A stretch of 39,276 nt of DNA from Stakelama pacifica (GCF_004361835.1 NZ_SNWD01000020.1:1-39276), one strand, 5' to 3'; counted from the stretch's first letter, positions 8,304 to 16,037 are shown. Numbers and translations: made by a program. The notes: generated by a model not told the origin, from the sequence alone.

Positions 8304-9077
8304 ATGGCGACCGCGCCGCAAGACCAATCGCTTCCGCTTTTTTATAAGGATCTGAGGCCGCTTTCGTCGCAGGAGCATGCGAAGTTCCGGTTGAAATCGA
8401 CCGATAAAGCGCCGTTCGTTAAGGACACGCACGCGGTTCCGCTGACCGTCGAGGAGTTCCCGATGGTGCAGCGCCGGATGCCGATCGTCTTTTCGATGGG
8501 CGATGAGCCGGTTCCGCTGGCGCTGATGGGCCTGAACGAGGGCGTGAACCTGTTCTTCGACGAGGAAGGCAAGATGACTGAGGAGGCTTACCTCCCGGCT
8601 TATGTCCGCCGCTATCCCTTCCTGCTGGCCAAGCTGCGTCCCGATGCCGACGAACTGTCGCTTTGCTTCGATCCCACGTCGGAGATCATCGGCGAGTTCG
8701 AAGAAGGCGAAGCGCTGTTCACTGAGGACAAGCCCTCCGACTTCACCAAGGCGGTTCTGGAATTCAACGAGAATTTCGAACAGGCGGGGCAGCGTACCGG
8801 CCAGTTCATGCGCGAGCTGAAGGATCTGGGCCTGCTGATGGACGGCGAAGTGTCGATCCAGCCCGAAGGCGCGCCGCAGCCGTTCATCTATCGCGGTTTC
8901 CAGATGGTCGATGAGAAGAAGCTCAACGAGATGCGCGGCGATCAGCTTCGCAAGATCGTGCAGAACGGCATGCTGCCGCTGATCTATGCCCATCTGATGT
9001 CGCTCAGCCTGATGCGCGATCTGTTCGCCAAGCAGATGAGCACGGGCCGTATGCCGCAGCCCCAGGCGCAGGTCTGA
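8304..9077 (+). CDS. SapC family protein
   Basis: This 257-residue protein matches the SapC family: the PLFYKDLRPLSSQEHAKFRL opening, VPLTVEEFP, a central YVRRYPFLLA segment, and DGEVSIQPE near residue 182. Sphingomonads often carry SapC next to carbohydrate-uptake genes, though here it is beside a cytochrome b561. Despite the name (from an S-layer protein), the molecular function is not established. A strong AGGAG at 8293-8297 sits 6 nt before the chosen ATG at 8304; the longer reading from 8244 overlaps the preceding gene and is not family-like. It is followed 4 bp later by the cytochrome b561 gene. Confidence 0.88.
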   Translation: MATAPQDQSLPLFYKDLRPLSSQEHAKFRLKSTDKAPFVKDTHAVPLTVEEFPMVQRRMPIVFSMGDEPVPLALMGLNEGVNLFFDEEGKMTEEAYLPAYVRRYPFLLAKLRPDADELSLCFDPTSEIIGEFEEGEALFTEDKPSDFTKAVLEFNENFEQAGQRTGQFMRELKDLGLLMDGEVSIQPEGAPQPFIYRGFQMVDEKKLNEMRGDQLRKIVQNGMLPLIYAHLMSLSLMRDLFAKQMSTGRMPQPQAQV

Positions 9078-9081
9078 TGTC

Positions 9082-9639
9082 ATGACGGGTATCGGACCGG
9101 CCGGGCGGCGCTATTCGCGCGGAGCAATCGCGTTTCACTGGGCGATCGCGATACTCGTCATCCTCAACCTTATTTTCGGGCTGTTGCACGAATCGCTGCT
9201 GGAGGGGCTAGGCGTCATGCCCCTCCACTTCGAAATCGGGATTACCGTGCTGGTGCTCAGCATCGGGCGGCTGATCTGGCGGCTGACCCACCGGGTGCCG
9301 CCGTCGCCCTACCATATGGCGGGATGGGAGCGGGTGCTCTCGCTCGCCGTCCACTGGATTTTTTACGCGCTGATCATCCTGATGCCGCTCAGCGGATGGG
9401 CGATGATGTCGGGCGGGCCGCGCCCGCATCAGGTGAACTGGTTCGGGCTGTTCGACCTGCCGCTTTTGCCGGTTACCGGTACCTTTTCCGGCGCAAGTCA
9501 CGAGTTTCACGAGATATTCGGCATCGCCATGGCGGTGCTGGTCGTGATCCATATCGCCGCTGCGCTGCGGCATCAGTTCATTTTGCGCGACGGGGTGCTG
9601 GGCCGGATGCTGCCGGGCGTCGAACCGAAGCATTTTTAG
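9082..9639 (+). CDS. Cytochrome b561 (di-heme membrane electron carrier)
   Basis: This 185-residue inner-membrane protein of the prokaryotic cytochrome b561 family has four hydrophobic helices. Candidate heme-ligand histidines are in FHWAIA (His19), MPLHFEIG (His49), VHWIFY (about His91), and the last helix (VVIHIAAALRHQ). Bacterial members oxidise ubiquinol or pass electrons to superoxide. It starts 4 bp after sapC, so the two are probably cotranscribed. A separate promoter and small-RNA candidate follow immediately. Confidence 0.88.
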   Translation: MTGIGPAGRRYSRGAIAFHWAIAILVILNLIFGLLHESLLEGLGVMPLHFEIGITVLVLSIGRLIWRLTHRVPPSPYHMAGWERVLSLAVHWIFYALIILMPLSGWAMMSGGPRPHQVNWFGLFDLPLLPVTGTFSGASHEFHEIFGIAMAVLVVIHIAAALRHQFILRDGVLGRMLPGVEPKHF

Positions 9640-9652
9640 CGATCAATGGTGC

Positions 9653-9680
9653 TTGAAGGCACGGTGCATCCGCCTATATA
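9653..9680 (+). promoter_or_regulatory. Promoter of the small-RNA candidate
   Basis: TTGAAG (9653-9658) and TATATA (9675-9680) are separated by 16 bp, a sigma-70-like pair just after the cytochrome b561 stop. There is no open reading frame downstream before the terminator at 9763-9794. A start site near 9687 is inferred. Confidence 0.55.
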
Positions 9681-9686
9681 GTTGGT

Positions 9687-9794
9687 ACGCGATCTCGTGT
9701 TCCCCCCCCTTTCGCGGGATCGTGCGGCACGCTTTCGGGCGTGTCTCCTCCCTGAACCTTGGCCACCTCGCGCATCGCGCGAGGTGGTTTTTTT
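9687..9794 (+). ncRNA. Candidate small regulatory RNA with anti-Shine-Dalgarno motif
   Basis: The predicted transcript is about 108 nt. A first stem pairs CGATC (9690-9694) with GATCG (9718-9722), enclosing a run of eight C (9702-9709). A second hairpin pairs CACGC (9728-9732) with GCGTG (9739-9743). Next comes an unpaired stretch holding CTCCTCCC (9745-9752), complementary to a ribosome-binding site, and then a strong intrinsic terminator. CU-rich loops of this kind are found in alphaproteobacterial trans-acting RNAs that block translation starts. I cannot assign it to a named family without a covariance search. No coding potential is visible. Confidence 0.6.
9763..9794 (+). terminator. Intrinsic terminator of the small RNA
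   Basis: A perfect 11-bp stem, CCACCTCGCGC (9763-9773) with its complement (9777-9787), has a 3-nt loop and is followed by seven T (9788-9794). It overlaps the stop codon of the convergent gene (9793-9795), so the stem may also act on leftward transcription, though without a clear T tract in that direction. Confidence 0.88.
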
Positions 9795-10644
9795 ATTCGG
9801 CTGCCGCGCTGCCCGGAATTGCTTCATCGCACACCGAAGTCACGATGCGCCGCAGCATGGCGATCGTGCGGGTCGCGCCTGCACCAAGCTCCGCGCCATC
9901 CGCATCCAGATAGCGGCTGCGGTCGATCTCGATCTGGATCGCATGGATACCCCGTTCGGGCGCGCCATGCGTGTCGAGAATGTGCCCGCCGGCATAAGGC
10001 GTATTGATCTCCACCGTCATTCCGGAGCGGATGACGGCGCCCTGCGCCGCCGCGACGAAACGGTCCGACGCGCTTTTGCCGAAGCGGTCGCCGAGCACGA
10101 CAGACGGCGGGGCCGCCCCGGCAAGGCGCGGCATCGAATGGATGTCGAGCAGGATGACGATGCCGAAGCGGCTGCGCGCCGCGCGCAGCAACGCGGCCAG
10201 TGCGGCATGATAAGGGCGGTGGTCGTGCGCGATCCGTTCGTCGATCTCCGCGCGGGTGAAGCGCCGGTTCCAGATATGATCGACCCCGCTGCTCCGACGT
10301 GGCACCAGCCCCAGCCCCGCGCGCAGCTTGGCGCTGGTCCGCGGCAGCGACTGGCGCGACGCATCCGCCTCCACCTGCGGATCACGCTCCCATTCGGCGC
10401 GGTTGAGGTCGATCCACGCCCGCGGGCGCGTCGCCACGATCGCGCTCTCGTCGCCACGCGCGGCGAGCGCAAGCATATCGACCAGCCGATCCTCCAGCGG
10501 CAGCAGCCTGGCCGGCGGAACGTTCAGCGCAGCGCGCAGTTCGGCCGGATAGGTGCGCCCGGCATGCGGAACAGAAAGAACCACCGGAGAGACCGGCAGG
10601 TCGGGCCCGACTATACGATAGGGGGAAGGATCGTCCGCTTGCAC
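9793..10644 (-). CDS. N-formylglutamate amidohydrolase family protein
   Basis: The family is a zinc hydrolase that releases glutamate from N-formylglutamate in histidine degradation, with related members acting on other N-acylated amino acids. Visible motifs are SVPHAGRTYP near the start (metal-binding His), an EDRLVD segment, AWIDLNRAEWERD, LLDIHSMPR (second His), and the NTPYAGGHI block. About 283 residues. The GTG at 10644 begins just before the conserved DPSPYRIVGP; a TTG at 10680 would add 12 residues, and neither has a good ribosome-binding site. No other hut gene is adjacent, so a role in histidine catabolism is only a family-level inference. Confidence 0.82.
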   Translation of the reverse strand: MQADDPSPYRIVGPDLPVSPVVLSVPHAGRTYPAELRAALNVPPARLLPLEDRLVDMLALAARGDESAIVATRPRAWIDLNRAEWERDPQVEADASRQSLPRTSAKLRAGLGLVPRRSSGVDHIWNRRFTRAEIDERIAHDHRPYHAALAALLRAARSRFGIVILLDIHSMPRLAGAAPPSVVLGDRFGKSASDRFVAAAQGAVIRSGMTVEINTPYAGGHILDTHGAPERGIHAIQIEIDRSRYLDADGAELGAGATRTIAMLRRIVTSVCDEAIPGSAAAE

Positions 10645-10748
10645 GGCCGGGAGGCTAGGCCGGGTGGGGGAAGCTGACAAGCGCCGGACCGGGACTGGAA
10701 ATCAGATGGTTCTGGTGCATATTGGCACGGACGCGAACGGGATTGGTG

Positions 10749-11129
10749 ATGCGCAGAATTTTACTGGCCGAAGATGAAACAGGAATGCGCGAATATCTGA
10801 CGCGCGCGCTGGAGCGGGCAGGCTATGTCGTGACTGCGGTCGATTGCGGCACTGCTGCGATACCGTTTCTGGAAAAAGAGCAGTTCCATCTGCTGCTGAC
10901 CGATATCGTGATGCCCGAAATGGACGGGATCGAGCTGGCGCAGCGGGCGGGGGAGATCGCTCCTGAGATGCGCGTGATGTTCATCACCGGATTTGCGGGC
11001 GTCACGCTGCGCGCCGGGGATTCGGTGCCGAATGCGCGGGTTTTGTCGAAGCCGTTTCACCTTCGCGAACTGGTTGCCGAGGTCGATCGCATGTTTGAAC
11101 CGGGCGTCGTGCCGGGCGGCCGCGCATAA
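10749..11129 (+). CDS. cpdR: CpdR-type single-domain response regulator
   Basis: This is a stand-alone receiver domain of 126 residues with acidic pocket Asp9, phospho-acceptor Asp52 (in LLTDIVMPEMDG), Thr80 and Lys101 (in LSKPFHLREL). The LSKPFHLREL ending and the ALERAGYVVTAVDCGTAA helix match CpdR. In Caulobacter, unphosphorylated CpdR primes ClpXP for cell-cycle-dependent proteolysis and is phosphorylated by the CckA-ChpT relay. I chose the ATG at 10749, which gives the canonical MRRILLAEDE start; an upstream ATG reading adds nine unconserved residues. The extra C-terminal GVVPGGRA is slightly longer than usual. tRNA-Val follows. Confidence 0.9.
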   Translation: MRRILLAEDETGMREYLTRALERAGYVVTAVDCGTAAIPFLEKEQFHLLLTDIVMPEMDGIELAQRAGEIAPEMRVMFITGFAGVTLRAGDSVPNARVLSKPFHLRELVAEVDRMFEPGVVPGGRA

Positions 11130-11155
11130 TTTTTCACGAAAGCGCGAACAGGGGG

Positions 11156-11183
11156 TTGTCAGGGGGGTGAACCCCGGCTAGAT
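11156..11183 (+). promoter_or_regulatory. Putative tRNA-Val promoter
   Basis: TTGTCA (11156-11161) is followed after about 16 bp by a weak CTAGAT (11178-11183), 12 bp before the mature tRNA. The position is right and the -35 good, but the -10 is only moderate. Confidence 0.45.
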
Positions 11184-11194
11184 CGCCCCACCTC

Positions 11195-11269
11195 GGGCGT
11201 GTAGCTCAGTGGTAGAGCACTGTGTTGACATCGCAGGGGTCGCAAGTTCAATCCTTGCCACGCCCACCA
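11195..11269 (+). tRNA. tRNA-Val (anticodon GAC)
   Basis: A complete 75-nt cloverleaf can be folded: acceptor GGGCGTG with CACGCCC, D-stem GCTC/GAGC, anticodon stem CTGTG/CGCAG around the loop TTGACAT (anticodon GAC, reading GTC and GTT), T-stem GCAAG/CTTGC with loop TTCAATC, and an encoded CCA end. It is followed 1 bp later by an intrinsic terminator, so it is a single-gene unit. Confidence 0.97.
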
Positions 11270-11270
11270 T

Positions 11271-11308
11271 AAAAAGCCCGCTGGCGTTCCGCGTCAGCGG
11301 GCTTTTTT
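11271..11308 (+). terminator. Intrinsic terminator after tRNA-Val
   Basis: AAAAAGCCCGCTG pairs with CAGCGGGCTTTTT around a short loop, giving a long near-perfect stem ending in a T run at 11303-11308. The A-tract on the left makes it symmetric, so it could also stop leftward transcription. Confidence 0.93.
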
Positions 11309-11729
11309 CGTATCCGGAGCACTTCCGCAAATGGTCTCCGGCTCTCCGGCTTCACGCTGAAAATCGGGGCGATCTCCGACGCTGCCGGGCAGATATCGGT
11401 GCTGCGAGCGCGATCTGCCGCGCTGGTCGGGCGATCCGAAGACGTTGCAGATCGTGCCGATGCAGGGACAGGGGAGGCGGCAGCACAGCGCCCCGGTCGC
11501 CGGTCAAACTCGCTCTGCTTCCCTACCTGCAGGCAAGGCAACGCTGAGCGGCGGGTGCGCGCTTCGGAAAATTCGTGTTGCCACGGATAATCAATAAATG
11601 GCGACCTTTAGCTCGTTTGCTTGGGGCGCGGGAATGACAGCCTGGACGGTTGCTGCTGACCAAGGCGTCGGTTCACACCAACGCGCCCCGAAACGCATGG
11701 GCCGGAGACGGCCCGCCGGGCGGTCTTTG
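11309..11729. other. Gene-free stretch after tRNA-Val
   Basis: No reading frame here resembles a known protein and none has a good ribosome-binding site. The short frames on both strands look like chance openings in GC-rich DNA. No obvious tRNA-gene duplication (attachment site) or mobile-element end was seen, although the position just downstream of a tRNA gene is one where integration scars are common. Confidence 0.5.
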
Positions 11730-12461
11730 TCAGACCTGCCCCATTCCTCCATCAACGAACAGTTCCGCTCCAGTGGTGAAGCTCGCCTCGTCGCTGAGCA
11801 AAAACAAAGTAGCTGCTGCGACTTCCTCCGGTCTCGCCATGCGGCCGAGCGGGATCGGTGCGATCAGAGCCGCGCGCACATCGTCGGGGACGCGCGCCAT
11901 CATCTCCGTGTCGGTGGGCCCCGGCGCCACCACGTTCACCCGAATGCCTCGTGGCGCGAGCTCCGTCGCCCATGTGCGAGCGTAGGATCGCAGGGCCGCC
12001 TTTGTCGCGGCGTACGTGCCGTAACCTGAGACACTGATCGATCCCGCTACCGACCCCATCAGCACGACGCTGCTCCCGTCGCGAAGTATGTCGAGCGCAG
12101 ACTTCAGACCATATACGGCGCCCCCGACATTCACGGCGAAGTGTCGGTCGAAATGGTCGGTGGTGATGTCGGCGAGCGGCGCGGGCTCGCTGAGGCCGGC
12201 GTTGAGGACCATGGCATCGATATGGCCATGCACGTCCCGGATCGTGGCCATGATGCGCTCCAGATCCTGCGGCGATCCGGCGTCGGCGACAAGGCCGATC
12301 GCCTCGTGGCCGATCTGCTCAACCGCCAGATCGACCTCATTGGCTGCGCGACCGGTGATGATTACTGCAGCGCCTTCCACCGCGAGCCTCTTCGCCACCG
12401 CCAGCCCGATACCCTTCGCACCGCCGACCACCAGCGCCACCTTGTCCGTCATTTGATTCAT
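11730..12461 (-). CDS. Short-chain dehydrogenase/reductase
   Basis: A classical SDR of 243 residues: the cofactor loop VGGAKGIG (residues 12-19), an NAG motif (87-89), Asn111, catalytic Ser137, Tyr150 and Lys154 (YAATK), the PGPTDTEM segment, and the usual C-terminal DGGMGQV. It is an NAD(P)H-dependent oxidoreductase; the substrate cannot be told from sequence. The ATG at 12461 is preceded by little in-frame space. The divergent HxlR regulator starts 70 bp away and a clear dyad lies between them, so this gene is probably the regulator's target. Confidence 0.9.
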   Translation of the reverse strand: MNQMTDKVALVVGGAKGIGLAVAKRLAVEGAAVIITGRAANEVDLAVEQIGHEAIGLVADAGSPQDLERIMATIRDVHGHIDAMVLNAGLSEPAPLADITTDHFDRHFAVNVGGAVYGLKSALDILRDGSSVVLMGSVAGSISVSGYGTYAATKAALRSYARTWATELAPRGIRVNVVAPGPTDTEMMARVPDDVRAALIAPIPLGRMARPEEVAAATLFLLSDEASFTTGAELFVDGGMGQV

Positions 12462-12495
12462 TTGTCATTATCCGTCCCGATGAAGACGGGTCACT

Positions 12496-12514
12496 AGATA
12501 TACGACGAATATCT
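12496..12514. promoter_or_regulatory. Putative HxlR operator
   Basis: A perfect 6-bp inverted repeat, AGATAT (12496-12501) and ATATCT (12509-12514), is separated by 7 bp. It sits in the 70-bp divergent region between the SDR and HxlR genes. The size and centre-to-centre spacing suit a dimeric winged-helix regulator, so autoregulation and control of the SDR gene are likely. No binding data are available to me. Confidence 0.55.
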
Positions 12515-12531
12515 GCTATCAAGAACGCACC

Positions 12532-12939
12532 ATGAATAGCGTAGATATAGCCGAGGATACCGACCTTGCCTGCGTGGCGCAGCGCGCATTGTCGGAGATG
12601 CCGCAAATCCGGCCGGTGCTGGACAAAATCGCCGATAAGTGGACCATCCTGATCCTCATCGCGATCTGTCCCAGACCGGCGCGGTTCAACGAGATCAAGC
12701 GACGGTTGAACGGTATCACCCACAAAGCGCTGGCCGATGCCCTCAAGCGCCTCGAGCGCAATGGATTCGTCACGCGGACCGTCCTCCCGACTGCGCCAAT
12801 CGGCGTCGAGTATGCGATCACGCCGCTCGGCCATTCGCTGCGGCAGCCGTTCGAGGCGCTGTGCGGCTGGGCGCTCGCTAATGGGCGTGAGATAGATGAG
12901 GCGGCTGAGCGATACGACAATGGTCGAAACCCGGCCTGA
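12532..12939 (+). CDS. HxlR/MarR-like transcriptional regulator
   Basis: This 135-residue protein has the HxlR winged helix-turn-helix: the LDKIADKWTILILIAI entry helix, FNEIKRRLNGITHKALADALKRLERNGFV recognition region, and the VEYAITPLGHSL wing. HxlR proteins are dimers that usually sense electrophiles, aldehydes or redox state. A lone cysteine near the N-terminus (Cys14) could be the sensor, as in some family members, but this is speculation. It is divergent from the SDR gene with an inverted repeat between them. Confidence 0.9.
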   Translation: MNSVDIAEDTDLACVAQRALSEMPQIRPVLDKIADKWTILILIAICPRPARFNEIKRRLNGITHKALADALKRLERNGFVTRTVLPTAPIGVEYAITPLGHSLRQPFEALCGWALANGREIDEAAERYDNGRNPA

Positions 12940-13053
12940 ATTGCCTTCTGCGAACGCTGCCTTCAAAAACGCTGAGGCGCGTTGGCAAGCAATACGGATA
13001 GCCGCAATAGCCCGGGAAAGACGGTTTCGCAGGGAAGCGCCCATGCGCCGCGC

Positions 13054-13941
13054 TCAAGCGTCGAGATAGGCGGCAAGCTCTTCCGGTGCGGCGCGAGGAA
13101 AGGCGCGTCGCAGGTGATCGAGAAAGGCAGACACCCTGGCGTTGAGCAGCCGGCGCGACGGGTACAGCGCCCATAGCGCGATGTCCGATCCCCCCACATC
13201 GCCCCAGCTCACCAATCGCCCGGCGGCAATGTCTCCGAGCACGAGCGACAGCGGCAGGCGTGCCACGCCCGCACCCGCGCGCACTGCGTCGCGTATCATT
13301 ACCAGCGACGACAGACGCAACGCGGGTTCGACCTCGATCTCCATCGGCCCGGTCGGCGTAACCGCAGTCCAGCTTCGGCTCGCGTCGCTGCCGCGCACCA
13401 ATGCCGGGATGCGCTTTCCGGGCATTTTCGGAAGGTCAGGAGCGGCTATCACCACCAGCCGGTCGTGCAGGAACGGCCGACCGACGAGCGTTTCGTCCGG
13501 CGCGGGATCGACGCGGATCACCAGGTCATATCCTTCTTCGATCATATCGACCGGCCGGTCTTCCGTCGTAACCTCCAATCGCACTTCCGGGTAGGCCCGC
13601 GCGAACTCGGCCGCCAGCCGACCCATCGCTGTCTGCGAGAACAGCAGCGGGGCGCTGATCCGCAGGCGCCCGCGCACCTGCTCGCTACCTGAGGCAATAG
13701 CTGAAGCGGTCTCCTCCAACTCGGTCAGCAGCGCGCCGGCGCGCTCGAACAGAGCGCGCCCTTCCTCGGTCAGCTTGAGGTCGCGCCGCCCCCGCTCGAA
13801 GAGCCGCAGATCGAGCGCCGCCTCCAATTCTCCCACGCGGCGGGAAAGCGTGGCTTTGGGGCGATGAGCAGCACGCGCCGCCTTCCCGAAACCGCCGTGG
13901 CGAGCAACCAGAGTGAAGTCGGCAAGCGCGAGCAAATCCAT
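13054..13941 (-). CDS. LysR family transcriptional regulator
   Basis: The protein has about 295 residues. It has the N-terminal LysR winged helix (DLLALADFTLVARHGGFGKAARA, then ATLSRRVGELEAALDLRLFERG) and a periplasmic-binding-type effector domain (GRLRISAPLLFSQTAMG to VSAFLDHLRRAF). It belongs to the subgroup often found divergent from NAD(P)-binding or quinone-handling enzymes. The ATG at 13941 starts the conserved helix; an in-frame TTG at 13971 would add ten unconserved residues. It is divergent from the NmrA-like gene across about 100 bp containing a dyad, so that gene is the presumed target. Confidence 0.9.
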   Translation of the reverse strand: MDLLALADFTLVARHGGFGKAARAAHRPKATLSRRVGELEAALDLRLFERGRRDLKLTEEGRALFERAGALLTELEETASAIASGSEQVRGRLRISAPLLFSQTAMGRLAAEFARAYPEVRLEVTTEDRPVDMIEEGYDLVIRVDPAPDETLVGRPFLHDRLVVIAAPDLPKMPGKRIPALVRGSDASRSWTAVTPTGPMEIEVEPALRLSSLVMIRDAVRAGAGVARLPLSLVLGDIAAGRLVSWGDVGGSDIALWALYPSRRLLNARVSAFLDHLRRAFPRAAPEELAAYLDA

Positions 13942-14008
13942 ATCGTTCCACCAGTGAGACGCTGCGTCCAAATTGCGCGGCTATTTGCACTGCCATGGAT
14001 CACGCATC

Positions 14009-14030
14009 TTTGTCCTGTCAGCAAGACAAA
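14009..14030. promoter_or_regulatory. Dyad upstream of the NmrA-like gene
   Basis: TTTGTC (14009-14014) and GACAAA (14025-14030) form a perfect inverted repeat separated by 10 bp. It ends 1 bp before the AAGGAG ribosome-binding site region of the downstream gene. It fits a dimeric regulator site (LysR being the obvious candidate), but its position close to the start codon suits repression better than activation. Confidence 0.45.
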
Positions 14031-14045
14031 TGAAGGAGCGAAGCC

Positions 14046-14912
14046 ATGACCATTCTCGTAATCGGAGCCACCGGCCGCGTCGGCAGCCACGTCGTTGATC
14101 AACTCGTCAAGCGCGACGCCGATGTGCGTGTATTGACCCGCGACCCCGCCAAGGCCGACTTCCCGCCGAGCGTCGACGTCGTGCAGGGTGACCTGCTTGA
14201 TATCGACGCGCTGCGCGCCGCCTTCTCGGACGTCCGCACGTTGTTCCTGCTCAATGCGGTGACAGGCGACGAATTCACGCAGGCGATCATTACACTCAAC
14301 GTTGCGCGAGAGGCGGGTATCAAACGGGTCGTCTACCTGTCCGTTTTCGGCGCTGACGAAGCGGTCAACGTCCCCCATTTCGCGGTCAAGCGCGGCGCCG
14401 AACGGATGCTGGAGACGATGGGCTTCGGCGCCACCATTCTGCGCCCGACCTATTTCATCGACAATGAGGTGATGGTGAAGGACGTTATCCTGCAGCATGG
14501 CGTCTATCCGATGCCGATCGGCGGCAAGGGACTCGCCATGGTCGATGCCCGCGACATCGCCGAGATTGCGGCGATTGAACTGATCCGCCGCAATGCCGCG
14601 CCGGACATTCTGCCGGTCGAAACGATCAATCTGGTGGGTCCCGACACGCTGACCGGCACCGACGTAGCGGCGATCTGGTCGGACGTGCTGGGGCGGCCTG
14701 TCGTCTATGGCGGCGATGACCCCGACGGGTTCGAAGCCAACATGGCGACGTTCATGCCGAGATGGACGGCCTATGAGATGCGGCTGATGGCCGAGCGCTA
14801 CGTCAGCGACGGCATGATCCCGCAAGACGGTGACCGCGAGCGTCTGGTGAACCTGCTCGGTCGGCCGCTGCACAGCTATCGGGAAACCGCCGTCCGGATT
14901 GCCGCCGCCTGA
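14046..14912 (+). CDS. NmrA-like NAD(P)-binding protein
   Basis: A 288-residue atypical short-chain dehydrogenase: the Rossmann loop IGATGRVGSHV at the extreme N-terminus, an LTRDPAKA dinucleotide segment, a VVYLSVFGAD strand, and an LRPTYFIDN segment. It belongs with NmrA-like, azoreductase-type or quinone-reductase-like proteins. The catalytic Tyr of classical SDRs is not conserved, so it may be a sensor or a reductase of uncertain substrate. A good AAGGAG (14032-14037) precedes the ATG. It is divergent from a LysR gene and followed by a hairpin. Confidence 0.85.
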   Translation: MTILVIGATGRVGSHVVDQLVKRDADVRVLTRDPAKADFPPSVDVVQGDLLDIDALRAAFSDVRTLFLLNAVTGDEFTQAIITLNVAREAGIKRVVYLSVFGADEAVNVPHFAVKRGAERMLETMGFGATILRPTYFIDNEVMVKDVILQHGVYPMPIGGKGLAMVDARDIAEIAAIELIRRNAAPDILPVETINLVGPDTLTGTDVAAIWSDVLGRPVVYGGDDPDGFEANMATFMPRWTAYEMRLMAERYVSDGMIPQDGDRERLVNLLGRPLHSYRETAVRIAAA

Positions 14913-14932
14913 CGCAGCCGCCAGGTCTGACC

Positions 14933-14966
14933 TGTTTGCCGCCGACATGACTGCCGGCGGCAAACA
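14933..14966 (+). terminator. Terminator-like hairpin after the NmrA-like gene
   Basis: A perfect 12-bp stem (TGTTTGCCGCCG with CGGCGGCAAACA) has a 10-nt loop. The T tract is weak (TTTT about 8 nt downstream), so termination efficiency is uncertain. Confidence 0.5.
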
Positions 14967-15039
14967 ATCTGCTTTTCGCAAGCTTTACCGGCAGCTATCC
15001 CCAAGACGTTGCCTCGATCCGCTGCTCCTCGAGCTTCGG

Positions 15040-15768
15040 TCAGCCGCGCGCCCGCTGCACCGCCTGATCCCGGATCAGCCGTTCGACCGTGCGGCCGAAA
15101 AGATCGCCGCTGACCAGCCAGAATACCGCCTGCGTTCCGATTGAGGTCAGGCGGAATTGCCACAAAAGCGATGCGGGAAACTCCGCTGTCACTTCATCGA
15201 TCACCGGCAGCAGCAATTGCCCCAGCGCGACGAGCGCGACGTACAGCCCTGCGGCCATCATCAACCGGTCAGGCCCGCTATAGCGCGCGCCAAGCCGATG
15301 GTAGCTCCACAGCGCAGCCGTTGCCGATGCGATCGAAAGCGCCAGCATCGCAAAATACGCGGCGGTACGCAGCCGTAAGGTGTCGTGCAGGCCGACGGCA
15401 GGCGGCGTCGGCGGATATTTGAGGCCGGGCACGAGTACGACGATGACAAAGGCGGCGAGCGCAAGCAGCAGCGCCAGGCTGCGTGGTCCGCAACGGGCGA
15501 CGCGCCCGTACATGGCCGCGAACAGGATCGCCAGCATGCCGCCCAGCGCGGTGCCGTACAGCCCCAGCGCGGTGTACAGGCCCCATGTCTTTTGCACGCC
15601 CCGGCTGACAATTTCCTCATGCCCTGCGGCGGCATGCATGGCCGAATGCGCCTCAAGCGCGATCGCGGCTTCGATATTGGGTTCGGCGAACAGCAGCGCG
15701 AAGGTCGCGGCGACGAACGCGCCGACCAGTCCGGCGAGCATTCCCCGCCAGAGCAGCATCCTCATCAT
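15040..15768 (-). CDS. cbtA: Cobalt transporter subunit CbtA
   Basis: A 242-residue membrane protein with five to six hydrophobic segments. It shows the CbtA family pattern of histidines after the first helix (EAHSAMHAAAGHEE, about residues 39-52), thought to handle cobalt, and a PGLKYPPTPPAVG loop. Together with CbtB it is predicted to import cobalt for cobalamin synthesis. It lies 18 bp downstream of cbtB, and the pair is preceded by a cobalamin riboswitch, which supports the assignment. The family is defined by comparative genomics and little direct biochemistry exists. Confidence 0.9.
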   Translation of the reverse strand: MMRMLLWRGMLAGLVGAFVAATFALLFAEPNIEAAIALEAHSAMHAAAGHEEIVSRGVQKTWGLYTALGLYGTALGGMLAILFAAMYGRVARCGPRSLALLLALAAFVIVVLVPGLKYPPTPPAVGLHDTLRLRTAAYFAMLALSIASATAALWSYHRLGARYSGPDRLMMAAGLYVALVALGQLLLPVIDEVTAEFPASLLWQFRLTSIGTQAVFWLVSGDLFGRTVERLIRDQAVQRARG

Positions 15769-15786
15769 GAGCGGGCCTTTCAGCGA

Positions 15787-16014
15787 TCAGTGGCAGGGAA
15801 AGCCAAGCAGATGGCGGCCGTCATGCACATATTCGTGCACATAGGTGCCGTGGAAAAAGGCAAGGGCGCCCTGTTCGGTGCTCACAAAATATAGGAGGAT
15901 CAGCGCAACGACGGTGCCGAAAATCGCCCAGGGAACGATCTCGGCAAGCGGAATATGGCGCCCGGCGCCAATAGGAAGGAAATCGTGGCCAAACGCGGCA
16001 GTGTTGCCGTTCAT
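15787..16014 (-). CDS. cbtB: Cobalt transporter subunit CbtB
   Basis: A 75-residue protein with one transmembrane helix (about residues 25-45, VPWAIFGTVVALILLYFVS) and a histidine-rich C-terminus (HGTYVHEYVHDGRHLLGFPCH) that is the CbtB signature and probably binds cobalt. An AGGAG (plus-strand ctcct at 16022-16026) lies 7 nt before the ATG at 16014; the longer reading to 16092 runs through the riboswitch expression platform and is rejected. It forms an operon with cbtA. Confidence 0.92.
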   Translation of the reverse strand: MNGNTAAFGHDFLPIGAGRHIPLAEIVPWAIFGTVVALILLYFVSTEQGALAFFHGTYVHEYVHDGRHLLGFPCH

Positions 16015-16037
16015 GTCTTTTCTCCTGCCGGGAAATG

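Noticed and set aside
11248..11541. Minus-strand 97-codon frame after tRNA-Val
   Set aside because: Starts in unremarkable sequence, runs through the tRNA terminator, and has no recognisable motif.
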